This document shows positions 23,700-34,214 of a stretch of DNA of 64,000 bases, one piece after another. The notes below the pieces were generated by a model. It saw only the letters and a list, made by a program, of their open reading frames with translations. It was not told the origin of the DNA and made no database searches. The stretch covers positions 28,016,369 through 28,080,368 of the forward strand of contig CM032127.1 in assembly GCA_018894105.1 (NCBI GenBank). The letters run 5' to 3'. How positions within the stretch are numbered: the stretch's first letter is position 1; every line of letters starts with the position of its first letter. The position numbers were made by a program, and so were the translations under genes. The DNA is from Jacaranda mimosifolia (lineage: Eukaryota; Streptophyta; Magnoliopsida; Lamiales; Bignoniaceae).

Positions 23700-24093
23700 T
23701 AAAGCTAATTCCCCATAGTCTTAAGATAAATCTTCCCAAAATATCTTTCAAAGATCTTTGCGTTGGGGGTTTAGTCAATGGATCTGTTATATTCTCTTCT
23801 GAGGCAACCCTCTTCATTCGGATGTCGCTTCTATTAATGATCTCCTAGATAAGATAATATCGCCTCAAAATATGCTTGGATCATTGATGAGATCTTGGCT
23901 CTTTAGCTTGCGCTACTGCCCTATTATTGTCATAGAAGACAATAACTAGCTCAGCAATGCTAGGCACTACTTCCAACTTTTTGATGAAGTTTTTCATCCA
24001 GACACCTTTCTTTGCAGCTTTTGAAACTGCAATATATTCCGCCTCTATGGTTGAATCGATCATGGTGTCTTGTTTAGAACTCGTCCAACTCAC
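23700..24093 (-). pseudogene. Copia A RNase H domain
   Basis: This is the C-terminal domain of the polyprotein. Frame 24,093-23,881 on the minus strand reads SWTSSKQDTMIDSTIEAEYI, then VFYDNNRAVAQAKEPRSHQ. After a stop, the expected SKHILRRYYLI segment and DPLTKP follow to about 23,740. The conserved acidic residues of STIEAEY and YDN are present. It lies just upstream of the polypurine tract, as expected. One internal stop follows KEPRSHQ. Confidence 0.85.
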
Positions 24094-24250
24094 CGCGCTG
24101 CTATTGAGGCAAAATATTAATCAAGAAGTGGATTTTAGGTCATCTACATTGGATTGGAAACTAGAATCCGAAAACCCTTCAAATTTCAATTCTCTATTAC
24201 TATATACCAAAAATAAATCCTTAGTCATTTTCAGGTACTTAAGGATTACT

Positions 24251-25216
24251 TTAACAACCATCTAGTGACAATTCATTGGGGTCGGATTGAAAGCAAATCG
24301 TAACACTTAGAGCGCCTTCTATATCTGGCCTTGTACATTGAACGGCATACATTATGCTCCCTATGACAAATGTATAAGGTATGTGGGATATTTTATGTCT
24401 CTCGTTGTTCATCTTAGGGGCCATAGACTTGGAGAGAAGAAGACCGCATCCCATAGAAAGAAATCCCTTATTGCATTCTTCCATACTAAACATCTTTAGT
24501 ATCTTGTTAATGTATAATATTTGGGAAACCCCTACTTTTCTCCTTGATCTATCTCTATAGATACGTATTCCTAATATGTATGATGCTTCTCTCAAATCCT
24601 TCATGGAGAATTGAGTGGATAACCATGCTTTAGTACACTCTAACATTGCTCTCTCATTCCCAATGAAAAGAATGTCATCGACATAAAGCATAATAAACTT
24701 TATATTACTCCCACTAGCTTTTTTGTATACACAGGGTTTATACACATTTTTTACAAAGCTAAACGATTTGACTGTCTTATCAAAACGTATGTTCTAACTT
24801 TGGGATGCCTATTTGAGTCTATAAATGGATCTCTCGAGTTCTCAAACATTTGCTCACTCTCTTTGGATGTAAAACCTTGTGGTTGCTCTATATAGATTTC
24901 TTCTTCAATGTTTCCATTCAGGAAAGTAGTTTTCACATCCATTTTCCATATCTCATAGTCATAATATGTGATTATGCAAAGTAAAATCCTAATAGACTTA
25001 GGCATAGCGACCGGTGAAAAAGGTTTTCTTAAAATCAATTCTGGGTCTTTGAGTGTAACCTTTTGCCACTAGTCGTGCCTTAAAGGACATTACCTCTCCA
25101 TTGAATCCTAGCTTTTGCTTATAAATCCATTCGTAACCAACGAGAACTATTCTCTTTGGTGGATCTACCAAGGTCCATACTTTGTTGGAGTACATGGAGT
25201 CTATTTCAAATTTCAT
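24251..25216 (-). pseudogene. Copia A reverse transcriptase
   Basis: Three consecutive minus-strand frames make up the copia RT domain (RVT_2). Frame 25,216-24,998 has NKVWTLVDPPKRIVLVGYEW, IYKQKLGFNGEV and ARLVAKGYTQRPRIDFKKTF. Frame 25,038-24,751 has WKMDVKTTFLNGNIEEEIYI and EQPQGF. Frame 24,745-24,251 has FIMLYVDDILFIGNE, with the YVDD catalytic pair intact, plus LGIRIYRDRSRRKVGVSQ and CTRPDI. The region between the PQGF block and YVDD is frameshifted. The expected MDVKTAFLNG aspartate is present. Confidence 0.9.
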
Positions 25217-25339
25217 GGCATCAAGCTAATGTCTTGAATCAATGTCAACACAGTTTCCTCATAGGTTTTCAAATCACTATCCAATTAGCCTGTCTCATGA
25301 AGAAATCTGAACCTTTTGGATTATTTCTTGATTCAGTCT

Positions 25340-26645
25340 GACCTTTTTAGAGGTTTTGTGTAAGGCTCTTGATGTTCACTTGTTTCTAGCGCTTGTGGAA
25401 TTTGTTGATCATCTTGAACTTCATCAAGTTAAACAACAACGCCTATCCTATCTAATAGAAACTCCTTTTCCAAAAGTAGGCATTCCTCGAAACAAGCACC
25501 TTTTGTCTCGAGGGATCATAAAAATAATAACCCAAAGACTCTCTTGGGTATCCCACAAACTTGCACAACATAGATCTACTATCCAACTTGTCCTCCACTA
25601 ACTACTCAACATGAGCAGGAGACCCCCAAACTCTTAGAAAAGTGTAAGAGGGTGCTATGCTATGCCATACCATAACTCATGCGGTGTTTTTGGCATTAAC
25701 TTTGAAGGTATTATATTTAGTAGCTTCGCCGCCATAAGTAAAGCGTATCCCCAAAATGATATAGACACATCGAAAAGCTCAACATGGAACAAGCCATGTC
25801 TAATAAGGTATGGTTTCCCTTTTAGCTACTCCATTGTGTTGGGATGTGCCGGGTGGAGCCATTGAGAGAAAATCTCATTCTCCTTTAGATAATCTAAGAA
25901 TTCAATACTTAAGTATTCTTCTCGATGATTCGATCGAAGAGCTTTAATACTTAGTCCCTTTTGCTTTTCTAATTCATTTCTACACTCTTTGAACTTTTTA
26001 AAGGTTTCGGACTTGCACGTCATAAGATATACATGTTCGAATTGAGTATGATCATCAGTAAAGGTGATGAAGAAATAATAGCATCCTCTCGCCACAAACA
26101 TTCGTTTGGATCAAATCTAAAGGACTTGTGGTTCACTCTAATTGTCCCACAAAAGGCGCCTTGGTCATTTTTTCTTTTAAACAAGATTCACAAGTAGGAA
26201 GATTCTCAATGCCACTAACATTTAGCGTTTTGAGAGCTTCTAACTTGTTCATCCTATTTTTAGAGATATGTCCAAGTCTTGCGTGCCACAAGATGGCATC
26301 TTCTTCGTTATCTAATTTTCTTTTACTGGATTGAATGCGCATCAATGAAGGTTGAGAATCCAATATATATAATATGTTATTTATTATAACTAGTGCAATT
26401 AAAGAACTATTCTTTAATGCTTTCAACATCCCATTAGATATAGAAAAATCATATCCTTCATTATCCAAAATAGGAATAGAAATAATATTCTTAACAAGAC
26501 TGGGTACATAATAACAAAGATCAAGTACAATGCAAGAATTCCCCATGTCTAACTTGACTACGCCTTCAACCATAGCTGCAACCTTTGCTCTATTTCCAAG
26601 GCAGAGGATCATATCCCCTTCATTAAGACTCCTTCTTCTTTTCAT
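25340..26645 (-). pseudogene. Copia A GAG-pre-integrase and integrase
   Basis: Frame 26,645-26,133 carries the GAG-pre-integrase zinc-binding segment: ILWHARLGHISKNRMNKL and CESCLKEKMTKAPF, an H-H-C-C arrangement. Frame 26,101-25,826 is the integrase core: YYFFITFTDDHTQFEHVYLM keeps the first catalytic aspartate, but the second block reads ALRSNHREEYLS where LRSDxGGEY is usual, so the second aspartate is N. The third, glutamate-bearing block is lost after HPAHPNTME. A degraded post-core region with a TPHEL-like segment extends to about 25,600. Not functional. Confidence 0.85.
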
Positions 26646-26648
26646 CCC

Positions 26649-26936
26649 CTATAATGAATTACAAAGGTGACAACTACATGCGGTATCAAATATCCATAAG
26701 GAAGAATTTGTCGTTAAGTTCACTTCAATAAAGTACATAACCTTCTCAATGGGGCTAAGGTAAGCCTTGCAACTCTTTTTCCAATGTTCTTTTTCACCGC
26801 AATGGAAACAAGTAGCATCGATTTTAGCCTCTTTCTTTTTCTTGATTCCCTCGGAACTCTTCAAGGGTTGCTTTCCCTTAGAGAAAGAACTCTTCCTCCT
26901 TTTACCTCCCTTTTTAGGACCTCTGGGGCCCTTAGA
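26649..26936 (-). pseudogene. Copia A gag C-terminus (CCHC) and protease
   Basis: Minus-strand frame 26,864-26,649 includes a lysine-rich linker, a perfect zinc knuckle CFHCGEKEHWKKSC (CX2CX4HX4C), and the protease active-site region SLWIFDTACSCHLC, where DTA replaces the usual D-S/T-G. A stop follows CNSL. The lysine- and glycine-rich part of gag continues up to 26,936, where the MULE interrupts it. Confidence 0.85.
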
Positions 26937-27280
26937 GGGATTTTTACAAATAACCCCCCTGTGTTAAAAAAAATAGGCAAATTGCCTCCCTGTGAAAAAA
27001 AATAGACAAAGAACACCCTCATATTTTAAAAAATCGTGCAACGAACTCCCCTGAGAGTATGGGTGTAGGACACGCACCCGTGCATGCATTTGGGCTTCAA
27101 TTTTTCTATATAAAAAGATAATTATGCCCTTATTCATCAACCGTTGGATCTTCTTTTAAAAATTCAACAGTCTAGATCAAATCATATTATTTTTAAAAAA
27201 TATATATATGTACAAAATATATTATATATATGTGTATATATATGTATATATTATATACAAGTATATATATGTGTATATAT

Positions 27281-27366
27281 ATTATATATATCACTATCCC
27301 CCCATCGACTGCTGGCAGCCCCACTGCCGATAGCCGCCCGCAGAGGCGGCCTCCATGGCCGCTCCA
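27281..27366 (+). repeat. Left copy of a duplicated GC-rich segment in the MULE
   Basis: The run from TATATATCACTATCCC to CCTCCATGGCCGCTC matches 28,134-28,203 closely, with a small internal deletion in the second copy. The two copies flank the mitochondrial-like segment. Confidence 0.8.
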
Positions 27367-27369
27367 GAG

Positions 27370-28125
27370 TGATGTTGGAGCTACGGAAGGAAGAAGGGGA
27401 TTATCATGGAAGTTAGATCCAAGGACTAGGAGGAATTGAAAAAGGAGCTCTTATTAGATTAGGGGACTAGTCAACGGATCTGCCATACATAGCACCTGAA
27501 CTTCCAACCGCCCTTTCATAGGGGATGTCAAGGCTACGACACGGCGGCCATCGTCTCTTGAAAGTCTATTCGGTGTGTTAACAGCTGGCCGATGGATACT
27601 GCAGGAGACCCCTTCCTAGTATACGTTGGGCTAGGCCTTTATGGGAGATGCTCTCTATAAAGGAAGTAAGGGACGTGATGAAGGGAAACAATGGCTCCAT
27701 ACAGAAAGAATTAGGGCAAAACTTCCCGAGAAAGAACTACAAGGACAAGAACATGACTAAGACAAGGCGGTTTAGAAAGGGCTGTGGAGGGAATCAATAA
27801 TTCTTATTCGATCGAGTTATAGCTAGCAAGATGCCGATTACATACTGGAGGTTGGTAAGAACTGAGGGACAATGCCTCCTAAACTAAGTGGGCCTATCAG
27901 CAAAGCAACTGGTACTTGATCGGGCGGGGGCAGTTTGCTTTCGTGTAATGCCCTTGCTGCAAGAAAAGGCAATTGTCATTTGAAAGGAAAGGCCTTTTTT
28001 ATATATTGTATACATAGGGTTCCAAACTAGCCTTGCCCATCCTAATGAAAAAGCCCTTTCTATCTTATTAGAAAAACCTAAAAGTCCTTTATTGAAAACT
28101 AAAGCCGCTAACGAGCAAGCAAATG
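27370..28125. other. Probable mitochondrial DNA segment inside the MULE
   Basis: About 755 bp with a base composition and word use quite unlike the AT-rich surroundings: balanced GC, few homopolymers, and runs such as GGAGATGCTCTCTATAAAGG and GGGCGGGGGCAGTTTGC. The style is that of plant mitochondrial intergenic DNA. No mitochondrial gene could be named. It lies between two copies of an MULE segment, so it arrived after or with a local duplication. The origin is inference and would need a comparison with mitochondrial genomes; captured nuclear gene sequence is the main alternative. Confidence 0.45.
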
Positions 28126-28133
28126 GAGGCGCG

Positions 28134-28440
28134 TTATATATATCACTATCCCTCCATCAGCCGCCGGCAGCCGCCCGCAGAGCCGACCTCCATGGCCGCT
28201 CGGCCCGTGTGAACGGCGCTGGCCATGGGTGCTGCATTTGCAGCAGCCATGGAGGCCTGCCCACTCAGCCCCTGCGAGGGGCGACCTTCATGATCGCTCA
28301 GCCCGTGCGAGCTCCGCGTTTGCAACAGCCATAGAGGCCTGGTCGCTCGTAGAGGCGGCCTCCATGGCCACTAAGCCTTGCGAGCAGCGGCCATGGAAGC
28401 GTTGCTCGCAGAGGGGCAGCCATGGCCGTTGGCAGGTAAA
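28134..28440 (+). repeat. GC-rich imperfect repeats with GGCCATGG cores
   Basis: It begins with the second copy of the 27,281 segment. Units of roughly 40-60 bp follow that share CGCAGAGGCGGCCTCCATGG and GCCCGTGCGAGC-type words. It is strongly CpG-rich compared with the rest of the window. Open frames at 28,092-28,334 and 28,229-28,462 run through the repeats and are not likely genes. Confidence 0.65.
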
Positions 28441-28446
28441 GATAGG

Positions 28447-28491
28447 ATGGGGTGGGGTGTAGTGGGGATGGGGATGGGGTTGGGGTTGGGG
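28447..28491 (+). repeat. G-rich tract with GGGG runs
   Basis: Seven GGGG runs separated by one to five bases (GGGGTGGGGTGTAGTGGGG and onward) make a strong G-quadruplex candidate at the edge of the GC-rich repeats. Confidence 0.75.
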
Positions 28492-29075
28492 TATAAAATA
28501 TAATATAAAATGTTTATTTATAAATATATTTATGTTTATTATATTATATATTATATATTTATTGTATAATATATATAAACAAAAAAAGAATGAATTAGAA
28601 GGATGAAAATAAAAAAATTAAAAAATAGTTTTAAAATTTAAAAATAAAAATATTTGTATAAAGAGATGAATATAATTGATAAAATAAAAATAAAAGCGAT
28701 TTTAATTTTATAAATAAATTTATATATGTTTAAAATGAGAATATATGAAATAACGATCAATTTATATAGATGTATAAAATGAGAAATATATGAAATAATG
28801 GAAGAAAAGCGAAATGAGAAATAAATAGAAAAGAAAAGAATGAAAGAAAAAAAATGATAATGAAAGGTTATTTAAATTGAATTGAAAATATATTAAATGA
28901 TTAAAGGTAAATTAGTCTTTTCATATTAAAATTATGTTAAATGGACAGTAAATGACAAGAAGGAGGCGATGTGCGTAGTTTTTTAAAACATAGGGAGGTA
29001 TATTGAATATTTATTTTTCATAGGGGGTAAATTGCCTATTTTTTAAAATATAGGGGGGTAAATTGCTATTAGCCC

Positions 29076-29705
29076 GGCCCTTAGACATGGAAGAGAAAGC
29101 AAGCATAAGAGGCTTGTCTTTCTTCATTGTCGCCTAGGCGGTCACCAACATGTTGACCAATTCGTTGATCATCACTTGTTACCTGGACATGTTGAAGTTC
29201 ATAATGAATTGGTCGAATGAGATAGGCCATGATTGAAGGATCAAACCCACATAGAGTTCATTGTCCATAATTACATCTATTGACCTAGCTTCTCAATAAG
29301 CCCAATTATCTTTAGCCCGTGATCATGGACATTTGTGCCCTCATTCATTCTTATCCTAAAGAGCTCTTTAGACAATGAGAATCTTTCATGTTTTGTTTGA
29401 ACACCACACAACTCTTGTAGATGTAAGTAAATCTCACTTGCATGTTTCATATGCTCATCAGACTTTCGTAGCTCATTAGAGATAGAAGCCTTCATTATTC
29501 ATCTTGTTCATAGATCAACTTTGCAAACAATTCACGTGCCCCTATCGGTGGCATCATTGCCAATGATGTTCGGCAGGCTTTGATTAAGCACATAAGTTCT
29601 CTTTTCGGAATCTAGAATAATCTTGAGGTTTCTCAACTAATTGTGGAAGTTTGGCCCGATTAGCTTATTGGTTTCTAAAATAACATTGAGTGTATTTTTA
29701 GCCAT
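29076..29705 (-). pseudogene. Copia A gag, N-terminal and middle part
   Basis: The start is the ATG at 29,705 on the minus strand (MAKNTLNVILETNKLIGPNF), followed by an in-frame stop where NYxDWLRNLKI is expected, then LKIILDSEKRTYVLNQSLP. After a frame change, 29,495-29,277 reads MKASISNELRKSDEHMKHA, YLHLQELCGVQTKHERF and MNEGTNVHDHGLKI, the UBN2-like gag domain of plant copia elements. ILQSWPISFDQFIMNFNMS follows, up to the MULE insertion at 29,076. Two or three breaks in the frame. Confidence 0.85.
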
Positions 29706-31690
29706 TTTAAGTTTGAGATTTCAAAAATCTACAAAATGCGAAAAAGAGATTATAAGCATATGATTGAATATTGATATTGAAAACATGTTCATGGTCTTTC
29801 AAACATGTTTTTCTCCTACTATTTTATCAAATTCTTCACCCCCTAGAAGAATTTGGGAAATCTTATTTTCTAGTGAGAATCAAGGTCCTAGGGACTTGTA
29901 AGTGGACCTATGCCTGGTGTGCCATCCACAAACAATCGAATGATAAGTAACTTTTGCTAATTGTATTTATATACAACCCTTGATATATTTTGCCTCACTT
30001 TTCATGTAGATCCCCTTGATGGACGACCTCCACATTACTAGGTGTTAAGTCGGACCTGCCAATCAAACTTTGATTGAGGACCCCTTCATGACATCCTACG
30101 CCTCATGTGCCAATGCATGGGAAGCATGAAATCAAAGGTGCATCAAATGCTAAGTATGTGATCACAGCCTTCCACTTTAAGTGTGACCCATGCCTTGTAG
30201 CCATCACACAAAAGATAGTAGCATTTTCATGTCACATACTATTGGTAGTAGGCATGGATTAATTAAAACTCCTTTTAATTTGTACTCATTTTAACTTAAT
30301 ATTTGAAAACACTTAGACTTTCGAAGTGGAAGGATTTTCTTGCTTGCCAAGATTTCATCAATTTTATCTTCTTATTTAGGTTTTCTATGTCCTAACCATG
30401 CATCTCATGCATCAATAGGATATGAAAAACATAAATAAGTAAATGTGCCTAATATGCTCCTAGGGTGGGATGGCCATGAATCTTAACTAAGTGGTGCACT
30501 TAGAGCTAAAACTGCACCACTTAGTTGATTTTAAGTGGGTTGATTAAATCTAGCTATTACATAAATATATTCCCAGACATTCATAGGTCTTCATGCCTCC
30601 AATGGTCTTTCGTTGCTCCTTGCAACATTTACATGAGAAAGAAATCATCACTTCTAGTGATTCTACTCTCATAACATTTACAAGATAGAAATTAAGAGGT
30701 ATGCAAGCCTCGATTTAATACTACTCTTTTCAACAATTTTAAACAAATAAAATCAGTATTAAAGGCTCATGATCCTATTCATTCATCATCCATTCAACAA
30801 TTAAATGGACAATAAATAATCAAGAATTGACATTCAATTCCAATAATTAAATGCTTAACTCATAAACAATTAATTGACCAAGCAAAAATAAGAATAACAA
30901 TTATGCATCTCATTTTTGCAAAAAATTCGAGATTAACTTGAACAAGCTTCTAAAAGTATTGAAAAATATCAAACATAATTTTGAGAACTTGCACAATACT
31001 TGTGCATCTATGACGTATGATTTAGTTTAATTTTGTTCACAAAAGGAACACAAAAATTAGCTCAAAACTCATCCCAACCACAACAAGGGACTGCTCCCTA
31101 GCCTGGGCACACAACCGCGCAGCAGGCACACCCACTGCGTGGCCAGCCCCTGGCCAGGCGTGGCAACTCTCATGTTTTGGGGTTAGGACCGAGTTAAGTC
31201 ATTTTTGGCTCAACTTTTGTGCACCAAAAAATTTAGGAAACCTCCTAGATACTAAATCACACATTATAGATGAAATTCCAGATTCAAAACACCTTTTAAA
31301 AATGAAATTTCAAGAGTTCAAACATGCTTCAAACTTCAAGTTTAAGTAAGAATCAAAATTCTTCAAAAACCTCCAACATAACTCCAATCAAATTAGATCC
31401 AAAAATGACGAAAACACCTTAAGGCCAAATTTAACATGCTATATCAACATATAAGATCATCCAGTGCTAAATCAACATTTAACATTAGCAACTACGAATC
31501 AAAACATGAATTAGCACATGAATTAACTCTTAAAACACATATTAGCATAATTTTAATTCATCAACAAAGGAGCCATAAGCATCATCATCCAAACATTCCA
31601 ATCCATGAATTGGATCAAGTATTTGGAGATTTAGATCAATTCATCACATGAATTAATCAATCAAAAATCCAAATTAAAGCATGAAAAAAG
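29706..31690. other. Unusually long leader between PBS and gag of copia A
   Basis: About 2 kb separates the PBS from the gag start, while copia leaders are usually under a few hundred bases. No domain was recognised. A short GC-rich patch lies at about 31,085-31,160. It may be a long leader or an unrecognised insertion. Confidence 0.45.
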
Positions 31691-31702
31691 GCTCTGATAC
31701 CA
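31690..31702 (-). promoter_or_regulatory. Primer binding site of copia A (initiator Met tRNA)
   Basis: The minus strand reads TGGTATCAGAGCC, complementary to the 3' end of plant initiator tRNA-Met, the standard primer for copia reverse transcription. It defines the inner edge of the 5' LTR. Confidence 0.85.
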
Positions 31703-32310
31703 CTTAAAGTCAAGTGTAGCACTAGGATCCAACAAATAAAGTACAAAATAGCTAAATTTACTAGGCTACACTTGAGACCAAGGATCTAATCATGCTTCAA
31801 ATTCATATTTGGATGAAGGATTACCTTGATTGCTCAAAGGTCCAACGTAGAGGGGAAGAACACTTGAACTTTTCTAAGCCGTCTTCCAGTGGGGCAACAG
31901 CAAGTCGACAGTGATTGCCTAATCAAACCACCTCTAAAATTGCTATAATTTGGACACAACTTCCCCAACACCTTGGTGAATCGCCAATAAAAAATTCAGC
32001 AACAATTGAATCCGACAAGGTCTGGAAACAAGGCTCCAAAGTTTCTGCCCTTGCAATAGATCTCCAAAAGCTTAGCTATCCAAATGTCTAGCCTCTAATG
32101 ATAAGATCCACACACCAATGGCAAATCTAAATCACTCCTAGATCAGCTGAAAAACTAAATAGAGATGAGGGAGATAAAGGCCGGATTTTATAGAGGGTGG
32201 ATGAAGAAAAGTGTGAAGCATCAACTCATGAATGAATCACACAAAAGTGAAGAAAAAAATGGAATCTAACAATTAGATCATGCAAGACCTCATGGCTGGC
32301 CACCTTTCTC

Positions 32311-32320
32311 CTATTTATAG
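32311..32320 (-). promoter_or_regulatory. TATA box of the copia A LTR promoter
   Basis: The minus strand reads CTATAAATAG within CTCCTATAAATAGGAG, a canonical plant TATA box about 600 bases before the PBS. This supports the view that the unpaired LTR half holds the transcript start. Confidence 0.65.
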
Positions 32321-32324
32321 GAGT

Positions 32325-32356
32325 GGAGGTGTGATGCAAGTTGGCATCACACCTCC
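32325..32356. promoter_or_regulatory. Perfect 13-bp inverted repeat next to the LTR TATA box
   Basis: GGAGGTGTGATGC, a six-base loop AAGTTG, then GCATCACACCTCC. It lies directly upstream of the TATA box in the minus-strand sense. It could be a protein-binding palindrome or a DNA hairpin; its role is unknown. Confidence 0.6.
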
Positions 32357-32539
32357 CATGAGGTTGGTGCCAACTTGCAAGCAAGTTGCATGTGTGAAAT
32401 TCTTAATTTCAGTTACATTTAAATTTTATTTGGAATCTTTATTTCATCTCATGAAATGTCATTCAAATAAATTCAAATGCACTCCAAATGTTCTCTTTCA
32501 ATTTGAATTCCCCTCCAAAATTAATTCTTCACATTAATT

Positions 32540-32740
32540 AAATTAACCCCTTAATTTAGTTAATTGGTCTTGACTTAACTCTTTAAGTCAATTAGCTTAA
32601 CTCCTTAAGCTAGAATGTGTTAACTTAACTCCTTAAGTTAAATTGACCAATTGATAGTCATGTGGCACAAATTAAATTAACTCCTTAATTTAATAGGTCT
32701 AATTTAACTCCTTAAATTATTTAGATCAATTTGACAATTA
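32540..32740. repeat. TTAACTCCTTAA repeats in the copia A LTR
   Basis: Six or more copies of TTAACTCCTTAA(G/T)-type words alternate with their inverse (CTTAAGTTAA), forming many overlapping short inverted repeats in the U3 part of the LTR. Confidence 0.65.
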
Positions 32741-33974
32741 AGTTGATCAAACTAAAATAACAAAAAATAAAAAAAAAAAAAAATTAGTCAACTGTTTCCC
32801 TTCTTAAAAATCGGTTAAGTGGAATTTTCTAACTCTTAGAAAATTCCATTCATCAAATAGGATTTTCAATTGGCTTTTGTGTATGACCCATTAGGTTCTA
32901 CCATTCATTGGGCATGGGCTCACAACTCTTGTGATATTTAAAATATCAAAATATTCACATTAGTTTAACTGCTTTAAACTAACGACTCAATTTAATTAAT
33001 CTTCATTAATTGAAAAGTACACAATCTCCATGGTCAATATCCAACCTCAAGCCTATCGAGCCCAACTAATTGGCTAAAATGAATATTCTTTTGGAGAACT
33101 ATTCTAGCTTTATGCTTGCCATGCAAATACGGTCTTTCTATCTCCTATCTTTTAAAAGAGGCTTAGGGAAGATATTTGTCGACTCCCTAATAGCCTTGAT
33201 AACTATATTTCTATTCTCAATGTTCGATTCCCCTTTATGACCTTATCTTTGGAAAACTCCTTTTCCAAATTATCATGCTACCTTGTGCAAGAATTTCTTG
33301 AAATTGATTATTATAGAATACATAGGAGATACACTCGCCCTTCTCAATGATGGGGAAACTAATCCCATCTTAGATCTCACAAACCTCAATGTCTAAGTAG
33401 CTCATGCCCAATCTCAACCCAAAAGACTCGTGAAGTGGTCAAGGAAGAGTCAAAGCATGAGGACCTAAACACAAGGTTACCATGGATCCTCAGGTTAAAT
33501 GACTAATTATATGCACTAGCGTAAGCTGAAAATTTTGCCACTATAGACTTGCCACGACAGCTATCTAGTGATTCTCCGAGTGGGCCTTCAGTTAACTTGT
33601 TCTCTAACAAGCACCTACTAACATGCACTTATATCTAACATGATTTGCTCATGAAATGGAGTAATATTCGACCCTTGGATTTATGCATTGTTAGTGCAAG
33701 TCTATCCAAATCTTAGATGTCATATCTCATAAGATCTATGACTTGGAATATTCTAAGATCACGACTGTGTAAGACTTATTTCATGATCACCACCAAGTGA
33801 GTGAACAAGTCCCGTAGTCTTGTGTGATCTAAATGCTTCAACTAAATGCTAGTAAAGTAAAATAAGCATAAGATGAAGATGGCCATTTATAATGAATATT
33901 ATTTAATCAAGATTGTATCACAAGTGTAATAGTTTACATACCAATCTAGTTAGCCACATGGCACTATTCCAATA

Positions 33975-34214
33975 GGTTTTACTGCCATTCCTTATCATTA
34001 GAGTAATTTTTCTTGATTTCTTACTTCTTATTGCCTTTTGACAGACCGTCCCTCATGGTCTGCTCTTCTATATGGACTCGTCATCTAATCCTGCAGATTG
34101 AAAGAGTAATCCGAAGAGCAGGACACTAGTAGTCTTCCAATAAACTTTATGAAAAGAAGCTAGAACACAACAAGTAAGAAAATCCCATTACTTGTGTTCA
34201 TTGGCATTCTTAAA
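33975..34214. other. Chromovirus-like leader between copia A and the right long repeat
   Basis: No motif was read. By position it is the rest of the chromovirus leader or gag region displaced by the copia insertion. Confidence 0.3.

Larger units (their letters stand above)
26937..29075. mobile_element. Non-autonomous MULE inserted in copia A gag
   Basis: A 2,139-bp insertion is bounded by a perfect 10-bp direct repeat GGCCCTTAGA (26,927-26,936 and 29,076-29,085), within the 8-11 bp range of Mutator-type target duplications. The terminal inverted repeats are about 115 bp and well conserved: left GGGATTTTTACAAATAACCC, right end reading inward GGGCTAATAGCAATTTACCC, continuing with shared AAAAAATAGGCAA blocks. 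Removing it brings the two gag parts (SSMSKG side and PRGPKKGG side) together in frame. No transposase is present. The inside holds AT-rich sequence, GC-rich repeats and a segment resembling mitochondrial DNA. Confidence 0.9.
22575..33974 (-). mobile_element. Ty1/copia element A, nearly full structure, minus strand
   Basis: Read on the minus strand the order is 5' LTR (33,974 to about 31,713), PBS, long leader, gag, MULE insertion, zinc knuckle, protease, integrase, RT, RNase H, polypurine tract, then the 3' LTR (23,684 to 22,575), which is missing about half its length at its far end. The gag-protease-integrase-RT-RNase H order is that of copia. No target duplication can be scored because one end is truncated. 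The coding region has scattered stops and frameshifts. Confidence 0.85.
31713..33974 (-). repeat. 5' LTR of copia A
   Basis: On the minus strand it starts at 33,974 (TATTGGAATAGTGC, where the 3' LTR has TGTTGGAATAG) and ends near 31,713 (GTGCTACA) about ten bases before the PBS. The first 1.1 kb pairs with the 3' LTR; the rest has no partner because the 3' copy is truncated. It contains a TATA box at 32,311 and a hairpin at 32,325. The open frames at 31,436-31,651 and 32,280-32,537 are non-coding. Confidence 0.75.

Noticed and set aside
27370..28125. Chloroplast origin for the odd segment in the MULE
   Set aside because: No plastid gene or plastid-like wording was recognised; the composition looks more mitochondrial.
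32280..32537. 85-codon frame in the copia A 5' LTR
   Set aside because: It spans the TATA box and hairpin of the LTR and shows no protein signature.
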